Made by a program: the position numbers and the translations under genes | Assembly: GCF_900115565.1 (NCBI RefSeq) | Contig: NZ_FOWW01000010.1 | Coordinates: forward strand, 161,038 to 225,037 | Direction of reading: 5' to 3' | Length of the DNA stretch: 64,000 nt | Origin: Amycolatopsis arida | GTDB taxonomy: Bacteria > Actinomycetota > Actinomycetes > Mycobacteriales > Pseudonocardiaceae | The notes under the pieces: model-generated | Database searches by the model: none | Told to the model about the DNA's origin: nothing | Seen by the model: only the letters and a program-made list of their open reading frames with translations | Part shown: piece by piece, positions 17,217-26,532 of the stretch | Numbering within the stretch: position 1 is the first letter of the stretch | Layout of the letters: the number at the start of each line of letters is the position of its first letter

Positions 17217-18353
17217 TCACCGGGAGACGGGCAGCCGCACGGTGATCGCCAACCCCCCACCGACCACCGGCTCCGCCGTCACCGTGCCGCCGTGCGCCTG
17301 CACGGCGGCCCGCACGATGGACAGTCCCAGCCCGGCGCCGGAGCGGGCGGTGCGGGCGATCCCGGCCCGCCGGAACGGCTCGAACAGCTCGTCCACGGTG
17401 GTCGGGTCCACCAGCCCGCCGGAGGAGCGTACCCGCAGCACCGCCACGCCCGCCCCGGCCTGGGTGGACACCTCGATCCACCCGCCGTCGACGTTGTGCC
17501 GCACGGCGTTCTCCAGCAGGTTGCCGGCGACCCGTTCCAGCAGCGCGGGATCACCGGTGAGCGGTGCCGGCGCGGTGCCGAACGTCGCGCGCAGCCCCCG
17601 CCGCTCGGCCTCCGCCCGCACCGCCTTCCACGCGCTGTCCACCACGGCGGCGAGGTCGACCGGCTCGGTGATCACCACCCCGGCGCCGTCGGTGCGGGCG
17701 AGCAGCAGCAGCGAGCCGACCAGCCGCTCGGCCCGCGACGTGGCGTCGCGCACCACCGCGGCCATCCGACGCAGCTCGGCCGCGTCGGCGCCGTCGTCGG
17801 CGAGGGTCACGTCCAGCTCGGTGCGGATCACCGACAGCGGGGTGCGCAGCTCGTGGCTGGCGTTGGCGACGAAGTGCCGCTGCGCCTCGAACGCCGCCTG
17901 CAGCCGGTCCAGCATCGCGTCGAACGTCTCGGCCAGCTCGGCCAGCTCGTCCTTCGTGGACAGCCGGCCGATCCGCTCCCCCATCGAGTCCACCGACAGC
18001 CGGTGCGCGGTGTCGGTGATCTCCCGCAGCGGCCGCAGCACCCGCGAGGTCAGCGTCCACGCGAGGATCCCGGCGGCGGCGACCACGAAGCAGAACGCCA
18101 CCGCGCCGACCACCAGCACCCGCCCGCGGGCGTGCTCCCGCAGGTGCTCGGCCAGCGCCGACGCCTCGACGTCGACACCGTCCACCCGCACCATGCTGCC
18201 CGGCGGGAGCTGCGGCACCGCGGCGACCGCGTCACCGACCAGCCGCCACGCCAGCCACAGCAACACGATGCTGACCGCGGCGGCCAGCATCGTGGCGAGC
18301 AGGGTGATGCGGGCACGCAGGCTGCGCACCGGAAGCGGCCTCGTCGCGGGCAA
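17217..18353 (-). CDS. Sensor histidine kinase (OmpR-partner type)
   Basis: About 378 residues from TTG 18353; GTG 18329 is an equally plausible start. Two membrane helices flank a short extracytoplasmic loop of about 45 residues. They are followed by HAMP (SRVLRPLREITDTAHRL), the dimerisation helix with the phospho-acceptor His167 in SHELRTPLSVI, and an ATPase domain with NLLENAVRHN, then a degenerate D box and GAGLGLSIVRAAVQAHGG. The small sensor loop suggests membrane or small-molecule sensing. It lies 68 bp downstream of its likely partner regulator. Confidence 0.9.
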   Translation of the reverse strand: MPATRPLPVRSLRARITLLATMLAAAVSIVLLWLAWRLVGDAVAAVPQLPPGSMVRVDGVDVEASALAEHLREHARGRVLVVGAVAFCFVVAAAGILAWTLTSRVLRPLREITDTAHRLSVDSMGERIGRLSTKDELAELAETFDAMLDRLQAAFEAQRHFVANASHELRTPLSVIRTELDVTLADDGADAAELRRMAAVVRDATSRAERLVGSLLLLARTDGAGVVITEPVDLAAVVDSAWKAVRAEAERRGLRATFGTAPAPLTGDPALLERVAGNLLENAVRHNVDGGWIEVSTQAGAGVAVLRVRSSGGLVDPTTVDELFEPFRRAGIARTARSGAGLGLSIVRAAVQAHGGTVTAEPVVGGGLAITVRLPVSR

Positions 18354-18421
18354 TCGCGTCAGCGCGGGCCGGCGGCTCGCCGGCCCGTTGGGGTCACCAT
18401 CCGTTGTCCCTCTCCCCCGGC

Positions 18422-19105
18422 TCAGCCCGCGCGGCCCGCGCCGGGCACCCGATAGCCCGACCCGACGACCGTCTCGATGACGCCGGGCTCGCCGAGCTTC
18501 TTCCGCAGTGTCATCACGGTGACCCTAACGGTCGTGGTGAACGGGTCGGCGTTCTCGTCCCACACCCGCTCGAGCAGCTCCTCGCTGCTCACCACGGACC
18601 CGCCGGCGGCGAGCAGCACCTCCAGCACGCCGAACTCCTTGCGGGTCAGCTCGACCGGCCGCCCGCCCCGGGAGACGGTGCGCTTGGCCGGGTCGAGCAC
18701 GACGTCGCCGGCGGTGAGCAGCGGCGGCGCGGCAGGGGTGGCCCGCCGGCCCAGTGCCCGCACCCTGGCGACCAGCTCGGGGAACGCGAACGGCTTGGCG
18801 AGGTAGTCGTCGGCGCCGAGGGACAGGCCCTCCACCCGATCGGCGACGTCCCCGCTCGCGGTGAGCATCAGCACCCGGGTCAGCTCGCCGGAGGTGACGA
18901 TCTCCCGGCACAGGTCGTCACCGGACATGCCGGGCAGGTCCCGGTCCAGCAGCACCACGTCGTACCGGGTGATCGAGGCCTTCTCGTGCCCCTCGTCACC
19001 GTCGAACGCGACGTCCACCGCCATCCCCTCGCGGCGCAGCCCGCGGGCGATCGCCTCGGCGAGGGGCGCTTCGTCTTCCACCACCAGGATCCGCACGTCA
19101 TCCAC
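18422..19105 (-). CDS. OmpR/PhoB-type response regulator
   Basis: 227 residues. The receiver has ILVVEDEAPLAEAI, the acceptor Asp54 in VVLLDRDLPG, Thr in MLTAS and Lys in YLAKPFAF. The winged-helix domain shows VELTRKEFGVLEVLL, VVSSEELLERVWDENADPFT, then TVMTLRKKLG and VGSGYRV. Its GTG start lies inside the end of the upstream methyltransferase gene (8-bp overlap), and the kinase follows, so it belongs to a longer minus-strand transcription unit. The target genes cannot be named. Confidence 0.9.
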   Translation of the reverse strand: MDDVRILVVEDEAPLAEAIARGLRREGMAVDVAFDGDEGHEKASITRYDVVLLDRDLPGMSGDDLCREIVTSGELTRVLMLTASGDVADRVEGLSLGADDYLAKPFAFPELVARVRALGRRATPAAPPLLTAGDVVLDPAKRTVSRGGRPVELTRKEFGVLEVLLAAGGSVVSSEELLERVWDENADPFTTTVRVTVMTLRKKLGEPGVIETVVGSGYRVPGAGRAG

Positions 19106-20033
19106 GGTGCCACAGATTCCTGAGAGCACCTGAGAAGGGCTCGCGACCGGCGAGATCGGCGATCTCGCCGGGGCCGACCCGGCAACAGCCGCCGACGAGC
19201 CGCGCGCCCCGGCGCACCCACTCGGCCGTCGCCCCCGCCGCGAACCGCGGGGTCCCCGTCCACACCCGCCGCTCGGCGTCCCACCCCTGCCCGCTGTTCG
19301 GGTAGGCCACCACCGGCTTGCCGGTCACCGCGCGGGCCATCTCGACCGCGTCCGCCACCTCCGCCGGGTCGCAGCAGTTCACCCCGACCGCCACCACCGC
19401 GTCCACCCCGGCCGCCACCGCGAACGCCTCGGCCAGCGGCTGGCCGGCGCGGGTCCGGCCGCCGGCGACGGTGTAGGACAGCCACGCGTCGACGCCAAGG
19501 CCGTCCAGCGCACGGACCAGGGCCTCGGCCTCGTCCACGTCCGGCACGGTCTCCAGGGCCAGCACATCCGGCCGGGCGTCGGCCAGCACCTCCAGCCGCG
19601 GCCGGTGGAAGGCCACCAGTTCGGCCACGCTCAGCCCGTACCGGCCGCGGTACTCCGAGCCGTCGGCCAGCGTCGCGCCGTACGGGCCGACCGACGCCGC
19701 CACCCAGCGCGGCACGCGGTCGCCGGCCACCCGGTCGCGGGCCCGCGCGGCGAGCTCGACGCCGCGCCGCAGCAGCGCCGCGGTCTCGGCGCGGGACAGC
19801 CCACGCGCGGCGAACGCGGCGAAGTCGGCCTGGTAGCTCGCCGTGGTGGCGACCACGGCGCCGGCCCGGTAGAACGCCTCGTGCGCGGCGACCACGGCGG
19901 CCGGGTCGTCCAGCAGCAGCCGCGCCGACCACAACGCGTCGGACAGGTCGTGGCCGCGGGCCTCCAGCTCGGTGGCCAGCCCGCCGTCGAGCACGAGCGG
20001 CTCGCCGGCGGCGAGCGCGTCGCGCAACCGCAT
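19098..20033 (-). CDS. mmuM: Homocysteine S-methyltransferase
   Basis: 311 residues. It transfers a methyl group from S-methylmethionine to homocysteine, giving methionine. It is a (beta/alpha)8 barrel that binds zinc through three Cys: one in VGVNCCDP and the pair in VGGCCRV. LVLDGGLATELEARG opens the protein, as is usual for MmuM. It follows dxs by 5 bp. No S-methylmethionine permease is adjacent. Its end overlaps the response regulator start by 8 bp. Confidence 0.9.
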   Translation of the reverse strand: MRLRDALAAGEPLVLDGGLATELEARGHDLSDALWSARLLLDDPAAVVAAHEAFYRAGAVVATTASYQADFAAFAARGLSRAETAALLRRGVELAARARDRVAGDRVPRWVAASVGPYGATLADGSEYRGRYGLSVAELVAFHRPRLEVLADARPDVLALETVPDVDEAEALVRALDGLGVDAWLSYTVAGGRTRAGQPLAEAFAVAAGVDAVVAVGVNCCDPAEVADAVEMARAVTGKPVVAYPNSGQGWDAERRVWTGTPRFAAGATAEWVRRGARLVGGCCRVGPGEIADLAGREPFSGALRNLWHRG

Positions 20034-20038
20034 CGCGG

Positions 20039-21952
20039 TCAGTCCCGCGGGGCGGGGGTGGCGCGCTCCGGCTCGCCGATCCGGTTGGCGGCCCACTCGG
20101 TGACCCGGCGCGCCACGTCCTGCGCGGTGAGCCCGATCCCGGCGAGCACCTCCTCGCGGGAGCCGTGCTCGTGGAACCGCTGCGGCACGGCGAGGTCGCG
20201 CAACGGCGTGTCGCACTCGGCGTCGCGCAGCGCGGCGGCCAGCGCCGAGCCGAAGCCGCCGTGCCGACCGCTGTCCTCCACGGTCACCACCAGCCGGTGG
20301 TCCCGGACCAGCTCGACCAGCTCACCGGGTACCGGCAGCACCCAGCGTGGGTCCACCACGGTGACCCCGATGCCCTGGTCGGCCAGCCGGTCCGCGGCCG
20401 CGCAGCCGAGCGCGGCGAAGGCACCGACCGCCACCAGCAGCACGTCCCGGCCGGCGCCGGCCGCGGGGTCGCGCAGCACGTCGACGGTGCCGATCCGGCG
20501 CACCGCCGGCAGCGACTCCACCACGCCGCCCTTGGAGAACCGCAGCGCGGTCGGGCCGTCGTCGACGGCGACCGCCTCGCGCAGCTCCTCGCGCAGGGTG
20601 GCCGCGTCGCGCGGCGCGGCCACCCGCATCCCGGGCACCATGCCGAGCAGCGACAGGTCCCACATCCCGTGGTGGCTCGGCCCGTCCGGGCCGGTGATCC
20701 CGGCCCGGTCCAGCACCAGGGTGACCGGCTGGCGGTGCAGCGCGACGTCCATCAGCACCTGGTCGAACGCCCGGTTGAGGAAAGTCGAGTACACCGCGAC
20801 CACCGGGCGCAGCCCGCCCATGGCGAGCCCGGCGGCGGAGGTCACGGCGTGCTGCTCGGCGATGCCGACGTCGAACCAGCGGTCCGGGAACGCCTCGGCG
20901 AACGGCTCCAGGCCGGTGGAGCGCAGCATCGCCGCGGTGATCGCCACGACGTCCGGCCGCTCGGCGCCGATCGCCACCAGCTCCGCGCCGAACACGGAGG
21001 TCCAGCTCGGCCCCTTCACCGGGGGCCGGCCGGTGGCCGGGTCGATCGGGTCGGTCTGGTGCATCTGGTCGGCCTCGTGGTTGACCGCCGGCGGGTAGCC
21101 GTGTCCCTTCTCGGTCACCGCGTGCACGATCACCGGACCGCCGAACGACCGCGCGCTGTGCAGCGCCTTCTCCAGCGCCGCGACGTCGTGCCCGTCCACC
21201 GGGCCGAGGTACTTCAGGCCCAGGTCGGAGAACATCACCTGCGGGCTGAGCGCGTCCTTGATGCCGGCCTTGGCGGCGTGCAGCGCGGCGTAGACCGGCC
21301 GGCCCACCACCGGGGTGTGCCGCAGCAGCTCGCGGCCGCCGTCGAGGATCCGCTCGTAGCCGGGCCGCAGCCGCAGCGCCGCGAGGTGCTCGGCGAGCCC
21401 GCCGATGGTCGGCGAGTACGACCGCCCGTTGTCGTTGACCACGATGACGATGGGCCGGTGCGGGTCGGCGGCGATGTTGTTCAGCGCCTCCCAGCACAGG
21501 CCGCCGGTGAGCGCGCCGTCGCCGACCACCGCCACGGCGTGCCGCCCGCCGCCGGCGCGCTGGAACGCCTTCGCCAGCCCGTCGGCGTAGGACAGCGCGG
21601 TCGAGGCGTGGCTGTTCTCCACGAGGTCGTGCTCGCTCTCCGCGCGCGCCGGGTAGCCGGCGATCCCGCCGAGCTGGCGCAGCGTGTCGAACTCGCCGTG
21701 CCGCCCGGTGACGATCTTGTGCACGTACGACTGGTGCCCGACGTCGAACAGCAGCGCGTCCCGCGGCGAGTCGAACACGCGGTGCAGGGCGATGGTCAGC
21801 TCGACGACCCCGAGGTTCGGCCCCAGGTGGCCGCCCACCTTGCACACCTTCTCGACCAGGAAGGCCCTGATCTCCTCGGCGAGCTTGCCCAGCTCGACGT
21901 GGTCCATCCGCTTCAGGTCCGCGGGTCCGTGCACGGACTCCAGCAACGTCAC
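20039..21952 (-). CDS. dxs: 1-deoxy-D-xylulose-5-phosphate synthase
   Basis: 637 residues. It condenses pyruvate and glyceraldehyde 3-phosphate using thiamine diphosphate, the first step of the MEP isoprenoid pathway. Visible motifs: [14 protein letters not shown], ThDP motif GDGALTGG with Asn in NDNGRSYSP, the second domain [21 protein letters not shown] with catalytic Glu, and [19 protein letters not shown]. The start at GTG 21952 gives [16 protein letters not shown], matching the family; the open frame continues upstream to 22207 but that part is not conserved. TAGACT on the minus strand, at plus 21999-22004, could be its -10. Confidence 0.95.
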   Translation of the reverse strand: MTLLESVHGPADLKRMDHVELGKLAEEIRAFLVEKVCKVGGHLGPNLGVVELTIALHRVFDSPRDALLFDVGHQSYVHKIVTGRHGEFDTLRQLGGIAGYPARAESEHDLVENSHASTALSYADGLAKAFQRAGGGRHAVAVVGDGALTGGLCWEALNNIAADPHRPIVIVVNDNGRSYSPTIGGLAEHLAALRLRPGYERILDGGRELLRHTPVVGRPVYAALHAAKAGIKDALSPQVMFSDLGLKYLGPVDGHDVAALEKALHSARSFGGPVIVHAVTEKGHGYPPAVNHEADQMHQTDPIDPATGRPPVKGPSWTSVFGAELVAIGAERPDVVAITAAMLRSTGLEPFAEAFPDRWFDVGIAEQHAVTSAAGLAMGGLRPVVAVYSTFLNRAFDQVLMDVALHRQPVTLVLDRAGITGPDGPSHHGMWDLSLLGMVPGMRVAAPRDAATLREELREAVAVDDGPTALRFSKGGVVESLPAVRRIGTVDVLRDPAAGAGRDVLLVAVGAFAALGCAAADRLADQGIGVTVVDPRWVLPVPGELVELVRDHRLVVTVEDSGRHGGFGSALAAALRDAECDTPLRDLAVPQRFHEHGSREEVLAGIGLTAQDVARRVTEWAANRIGEPERATPAPRD

Positions 21953-22181
21953 GCTCCACCTCGCCTCGACCGTCTCCGGCGTTTCCGGGTCGTCCGCCCA
22001 GTCTACGGAGCGGGCGCCACCCCGGCCGACGGCTTGCTCCGTTCTCCGCCGGCGCTCCAGGACGAGGTCCGCGGGGACCGGGGATGGCGGGCCACTCCCT
22101 CGGGGGACGCGCGAGCCACCCGTTCGGATGTGCTGGGTGAGCGGCGTCTCGTCACGCATGGGCCGGCGCCTCCCCGGCACG

Positions 22182-22187
22182 TAGGAT
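22182..22187 (+). promoter_or_regulatory. Candidate -10 (TAGGAT) for the betaine operon
   Basis: The hexamer lies about 50 nt upstream of ATG 22234 in the dxs/betB divergent gap. A strong Shine-Dalgarno, GGGGAGG, sits about 9 nt before that ATG. No -35 is obvious. Confidence 0.35.
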
Positions 22188-22233
22188 CCGGCCCCGATCG
22201 CGATCACCGCACGGAAACGGGGAGGCCAAGCAG

Positions 22234-23718
22234 ATGCCGGACTTCTTCATCGGCGGCGAGTGGGTCGGCGCGGCCGGCGGCGGGACCAGGGAGATCCGCT
22301 GCCCCGCCGACGGCACGCTGGTGACCACCGTCGACGAGGGTGGTAGGGCCGACGCCGAGGCGGCGATCGCCGCCGCCCGCGCCGCCTTCGACAGCGGGCC
22401 GTGGCCGCACACCCCGGCCGCCGAGCGGGGCGACGTGCTGCTGCGCGCGGCCGACCTGCTGGTGGAGCGCAAGGCGGAGTTCGCGAGGGCCGAGTCGCTG
22501 GACACCGGCAAGCGGCTGGTGGAGAGCGAGATCGACATGGACGACATCGCCGCCTGCTTCCGGTACTTCGGCAAGCTGGCCGCGATGAACGCCGGCCGGG
22601 TCGTCGACAGCGGCGACCCGAACGCGATCAGCCGGGTGGTGCACGAGCCGGTCGGCGTGTGCGGGCTCATCACGCCGTGGAACTACCCGTTGCTGCAGAC
22701 CGCCTGGAAGGTGGCGCCGGCGCTGGCCGCGGGCAACACGTTCGTGCTCAAGCCGAGCGAGCTGACCCCGAGCACCGCGATCCTGCTGATGCGGCTGCTC
22801 ACCGACGCGGGCGTGCCGGCCGGGGCGGCCAACCTCGTGCTCGGCCCGGGGGCCGACGCCGGGGCACCGCTGGCCGAGCACCCGGACGTCGACCTGGTGT
22901 CGTTCACCGGTGGCCTGGTCACCGGGCGCACGATCGCCGCCGCCGCGGCCGCGACGGTCAAGAAGGTGGCGCTGGAGCTGGGCGGGAAGAACCCGAACGT
23001 GGTGTTCGCCGACGCCGACTTCGACACCGCCGCCGACTACGCGGTCACCGCGATCTTCCTGCACTCCGGGCAGGTCTGCTCGGCCGGCTCCCGGCTGATC
23101 GTGCAGCGCGAGATCCACGACGAGTTCGTCGCCGAGGTGGTGCGCAGGGCCGAGCGGATCCGGCTGGGCGGGCCGTTCGACCCGGACGCCGAGGCCGGCC
23201 CGCTCATCTCGGCGGGGCACCGGGAGAAGGTCGAGGCCTACGTCGCGGCGGCACTCGACGAGGGCGCCCGGCTGCTCACCGGCGGTCGCCGCCCGGACGA
23301 CCCCCGGCTCGCCAACGGGTTCTACTACCTGCCGACCGTGCTCGACGGCGTGCGCGGCGGCGACACGGCCGTGCGGGAGGAGTCGTTCGGGCCGGTGCTC
23401 ACCGTGGAGACCTTCGCCGACGAGGACGAGGCGGTGCGGATCGCCAACGACACCCACTACGGCCTGGCCGGCGCGGTGTTCACCGACGACGCCTCGCGGG
23501 CGCAGCGGGTGGCGCAGCGGCTGCGGCACGGCACCATCTGGATCAACGACTTCCACCCCTACCTGCCTCAGGCGGAGTGGGGCGGGTTCAAGCAGTCGGG
23601 CTTCGGCCGCGAGCTGGGCCCCACCGGGCTGGCCGAGTACCAGGAGACCAAGCACATCTACCAGAACCTGCGGCCGGCGCCGTCCGGCTGGTTCTCCGGC
23701 GGCGACCCCCGCCGATGA
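22234..23718 (+). CDS. betB: Betaine-aldehyde dehydrogenase family enzyme
   Basis: 494 residues, NAD-dependent aldehyde dehydrogenase fold. Motifs: [23 protein letters not shown] in part (Asn of PWN), the glycine motif FTGGLVTGR, the general base Glu in ALELGGKNP and the nucleophile Cys in [18 protein letters not shown] is typical of the BetB/GbsA group. With the next gene, a choline oxidase, it would finish conversion of choline through betaine aldehyde to the osmoprotectant glycine betaine. ATG 22234 has a good ribosome site. The stop overlaps an ATG of the next reading frame. Confidence 0.9.
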   Translation: MPDFFIGGEWVGAAGGGTREIRCPADGTLVTTVDEGGRADAEAAIAAARAAFDSGPWPHTPAAERGDVLLRAADLLVERKAEFARAESLDTGKRLVESEIDMDDIAACFRYFGKLAAMNAGRVVDSGDPNAISRVVHEPVGVCGLITPWNYPLLQTAWKVAPALAAGNTFVLKPSELTPSTAILLMRLLTDAGVPAGAANLVLGPGADAGAPLAEHPDVDLVSFTGGLVTGRTIAAAAAATVKKVALELGGKNPNVVFADADFDTAADYAVTAIFLHSGQVCSAGSRLIVQREIHDEFVAEVVRRAERIRLGGPFDPDAEAGPLISAGHREKVEAYVAAALDEGARLLTGGRRPDDPRLANGFYYLPTVLDGVRGGDTAVREESFGPVLTVETFADEDEAVRIANDTHYGLAGAVFTDDASRAQRVAQRLRHGTIWINDFHPYLPQAEWGGFKQSGFGRELGPTGLAEYQETKHIYQNLRPAPSGWFSGGDPRR

Positions 23719-23753
23719 CGGCGACAGCGGCGAACGAGGCGAGGAGGAGTTCG

Positions 23754-25316
23754 GTGACGCGGGAGTTCGACTACGTCGTGGTGGGCGGTGGCACGGCGGG
23801 ATCGGTGGTGGCCGCCCGGCTGTCCGAGGACCCGGACGTGTCGGTGTGCCTTCTCGAGGCCGGTCCGTCCGATGTGGACGACAAGGCGGTGCTTGAGCTG
23901 GACCGGTGGATGGCGCTGCTGGAGTCCGGCTACGACTGGGACTACCCGGTGGAGCCGCAGGAGTCGGGCAACTCGTTCCTGCGGCACGCCAGGGCGAAGG
24001 TGCTCGGCGGGTGCTCCTCGCACAACTCCTGCATCGCGTTCTGGGCGCCGGCCGAGGACCTCGACGAGTGGGCCGCGCTCGGCCTGCCTGGCTGGTCGGC
24101 CGCGGACGTCTTCCCGCTGTACCGCCGGCTGGAGAACAACGACGGCCCCGGCGAGCACCACGGGCGCTCCGGCCCGGTGCGGATCCGCACGGTGCCCGGC
24201 ACCGACCCGGCCGGCACGGCGCTGCTGCGGGCGTGCGAGCAGGCGGGGATCCCGCGGACCGAGTTCAACGCCGGGAAGACCGTGGTGCGCGGCGCGAGCT
24301 GGTTCCAGATCAACGCCAGGGAGGACGGCGTGCGCGCGTCGGCCTCGGTGTCCTACCTGCACCCGGTCCTCGGTCGGCGGCCGAACCTCGAGGTGCGCAC
24401 CGGCGTGCGGGCCAAGCGGCTGACGTTCGACGGCCGGCGCTGCACCGGGGTGGAGGTGCTCACCGAGGACCTGCTGCACAGCGAGGAGGTGCGGGCCCGG
24501 CGCGAGGTGGTGGTCAGCGCCGGCGCCATCGACAGCCCGAAGCTGCTCATGCTCTCCGGCATCGGGCCGGCCGAGCACCTGCGCGAGGTCGGCGTCGACG
24601 TGCTGGTCGACGCGCCCGGCGTCGGGGAGAACCTGCAGGACCACCCGGAGGGGCTGGTCCAGTGGGAGGCGAAGCGGCCGATGGTCACCGTCTCCACCCA
24701 GTGGTGGGAGATCGGCATCTTCACCACCACCGAGGACGGGTTGGACCGGCCGGACCTGATGTTCCACTACGGTTCGGTTCCGTTCGACCTGAACACCCTG
24801 CGGCACGGCTACCCCACGACCGAGAACGGGTTCTGCCTCACACCCAACGTGACCCGCGCCCGGTCCACCGGCACCGTCCGGCTGCGCACCCGCGACTTCC
24901 GCGACAAGCCCAGGGTCGACCCGCGGTACTTCACCCATCCCCATGACATCCGGGTGATGACCCACGGCATCCGGCTGGCCCGCGAGATCGTGGCGCAGCC
25001 GGCGATGGCGGAGTGGGCGGGGCCGGAGCTCGCGCCGGGGGTGGACACTCGCGGCGACGACGAGATCGCCGACTACATCCGCAAGACGCACAACACCGTC
25101 TACCACCCGTCGAGCACCATCAAGATGGGCCCGGACGGCGACCGGATGGCGCCGCTGGACGCCCGGCTGCGGGTGCGCGGCGTCGACGGGCTGCGGGTCG
25201 CCGACGGGTCGGTGATGCCGTTCCTGGTCACGGTCAACCCGTGCATCACCACGATGGCCATCGGGGAGAAGTGCGCCGACCTGCTCAGGGAGGACGCCGG
25301 GGTCAGTCGCGGGTGA
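23754..25316 (+). CDS. codA: Choline oxidase-like GMC oxidoreductase
   Basis: About 520 residues. It closely follows the Arthrobacter choline oxidase as I remember it: FDYVVVGGGTAGS at the FAD site, GGCSSHNSCIAFWAP with His90 as the covalent FAD attachment, HPEG with the substrate-binding Glu, and NTVYHP with the catalytic His451. The partner of that His, Asn510 in Arthrobacter, is Cys497 here (VNPCITTMAIGEK). It oxidises choline with oxygen, releasing peroxide. GTG 23754 is favoured by GAGGAGG 5 nt upstream; ATG 23715, overlapping the previous stop, would add 13 residues. No transporter or BetI-type regulator is adjacent. Confidence 0.88.
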   Translation: MTREFDYVVVGGGTAGSVVAARLSEDPDVSVCLLEAGPSDVDDKAVLELDRWMALLESGYDWDYPVEPQESGNSFLRHARAKVLGGCSSHNSCIAFWAPAEDLDEWAALGLPGWSAADVFPLYRRLENNDGPGEHHGRSGPVRIRTVPGTDPAGTALLRACEQAGIPRTEFNAGKTVVRGASWFQINAREDGVRASASVSYLHPVLGRRPNLEVRTGVRAKRLTFDGRRCTGVEVLTEDLLHSEEVRARREVVVSAGAIDSPKLLMLSGIGPAEHLREVGVDVLVDAPGVGENLQDHPEGLVQWEAKRPMVTVSTQWWEIGIFTTTEDGLDRPDLMFHYGSVPFDLNTLRHGYPTTENGFCLTPNVTRARSTGTVRLRTRDFRDKPRVDPRYFTHPHDIRVMTHGIRLAREIVAQPAMAEWAGPELAPGVDTRGDDEIADYIRKTHNTVYHPSSTIKMGPDGDRMAPLDARLRVRGVDGLRVADGSVMPFLVTVNPCITTMAIGEKCADLLREDAGVSRG

Positions 25317-26532
25317 GGAGGGCCACGCACTCCACGTGGTGGGTCATCGGGAACGCGTCGAACGCCCGCAGCCTCGCCAGCGAGTAGCCGTGGCCGGCGA
25401 ACGTGGCGACGTCGCGGGCCAGTGCCGCCGGGTCGCACGCCACGTACACCACCCGATCCGGGGTGGCCCGCGCCACGGCCTCCACCACGGCAGCGCCGGC
25501 GCCCTTGCGCGGCGGGTCCAGCACGACCACCTCCGGGCGGTCGTCCCGCTGGTCCAGCACCTGCTCCACCCGGCCGGCCCGCCACGTCACCTGCGGAAGG
25601 TCGGCCAGGTTCGCCTCGCCGTCGGCCACGGCCCGCCGGCCGGACTCCACGGCCAGCACCTCGCCGCCGGGGCCGACCTGCTCGGCCAGCACCGACGCGA
25701 ACAACCCGACCCCCGCGTACAGGTCCCACGCGCGGCCACCGCGCCGCGCGCCGGCCCACTCCCCCACCACGGTGGCGAGGGTGTCGGCCGCCGCGGGATG
25801 CACCTGCCAGAAGCCGTGCGCGGCGATCCGCCACTCCCGACCGGCGGCGTACTGCACCGCCACCCCGCCCTGGATCTGGCGGGCCCGGTGCCGCCCGCGA
25901 CCGGCCGCCCCGCCGCGGGCGGGGGCCAGCTCGCGCAGGTGGGTGCGGCCGGCGGCGTCGGCGGTGACCTCCAACTCGCTGCCCGGCCGCCACCCGCCGG
26001 TCAGCGCCTCGTCGAGCGCACCGGGCACCGAGATGGGGCAGCCGGCCAGCGGGATCACCCGGTGGCTGCGGTGCGCCCGCAGGCCCGGCCGGCCGGCGGG
26101 GTCGACGACCAGCCGCACCCGGCTGCGCCAGCCGAGTGGGCCGCCAGGCAGCGCCTCGACCTCGACCGCGAGGTCCAGCCCGGCCAGCCGGCGCAGCTGC
26201 TCGGCGACCACCTGCGCCTTGAGCTCCCGCTGCGCCTGAGGGGTGGCGTGCTGCCAGTCGCAGCCGCCGCACAGCCCGGGCGCGGCCAGCGGGCACACCG
26301 GCTCCACCCGGTGCGGTGAGGAGCGCAGCACCCGCACGGCGTCGGCCCGGCAGAACCCACCACCCCTGTCCTCGGTGACCTCGGCCAGCACCAGCTCCCC
26401 CGGCAGCGCGTGCCGGACGAACACCACCCGGCCCTCCACCCTGGACACGCAGTGCCCGCCGTGCGCGACCGGGCCGACCTCGGCCTCGACCGTGCGACCC
26501 ACCCAGCTCTCTGCCCGCCGCCCGCCGGTCAC
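25303..26532 (-). CDS. TRAM-domain class I SAM-dependent RNA methyltransferase (RumA/TrmA-like)
   Basis: 409 residues. It probably makes 5-methyluridine in rRNA or tRNA. An N-terminal TRAM domain (VEAEVGPVAHGGHCVSR) precedes an iron-sulfur Cys cluster (CPLAAPGLCGGC). The Rossmann part has LYAGVGLFASVLA, the motif VVLDPPRKGAG, the catalytic Cys in YVACDPAALARD and the base Glu in THHVECVALL. The GTG start overlaps the stop of the upstream potassium transporter gene by 4 bp. Rv2689c is the positional counterpart. Its 3' end overlaps the convergent choline oxidase gene by 14 bp. Confidence 0.92.
   Translation of the reverse strand: MTGGRRAESWVGRTVEAEVGPVAHGGHCVSRVEGRVVFVRHALPGELVLAEVTEDRGGGFCRADAVRVLRSSPHRVEPVCPLAAPGLCGGCDWQHATPQAQRELKAQVVAEQLRRLAGLDLAVEVEALPGGPLGWRSRVRLVVDPAGRPGLRAHRSHRVIPLAGCPISVPGALDEALTGGWRPGSELEVTADAAGRTHLRELAPARGGAAGRGRHRARQIQGGVAVQYAAGREWRIAAHGFWQVHPAAADTLATVVGEWAGARRGGRAWDLYAGVGLFASVLAEQVGPGGEVLAVESGRRAVADGEANLADLPQVTWRAGRVEQVLDQRDDRPEVVVLDPPRKGAGAAVVEAVARATPDRVVYVACDPAALARDVATFAGHGYSLARLRAFDAFPMTHHVECVALLTRD

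Noticed and set aside
21953..22207. Upstream in-frame extension of dxs by 85 codons
   Set aside because: The added part is Arg/Pro-rich without conservation I recognise, and it would cover the promoter gap shared with betB. GTG 21952 gives the normal start of the family.
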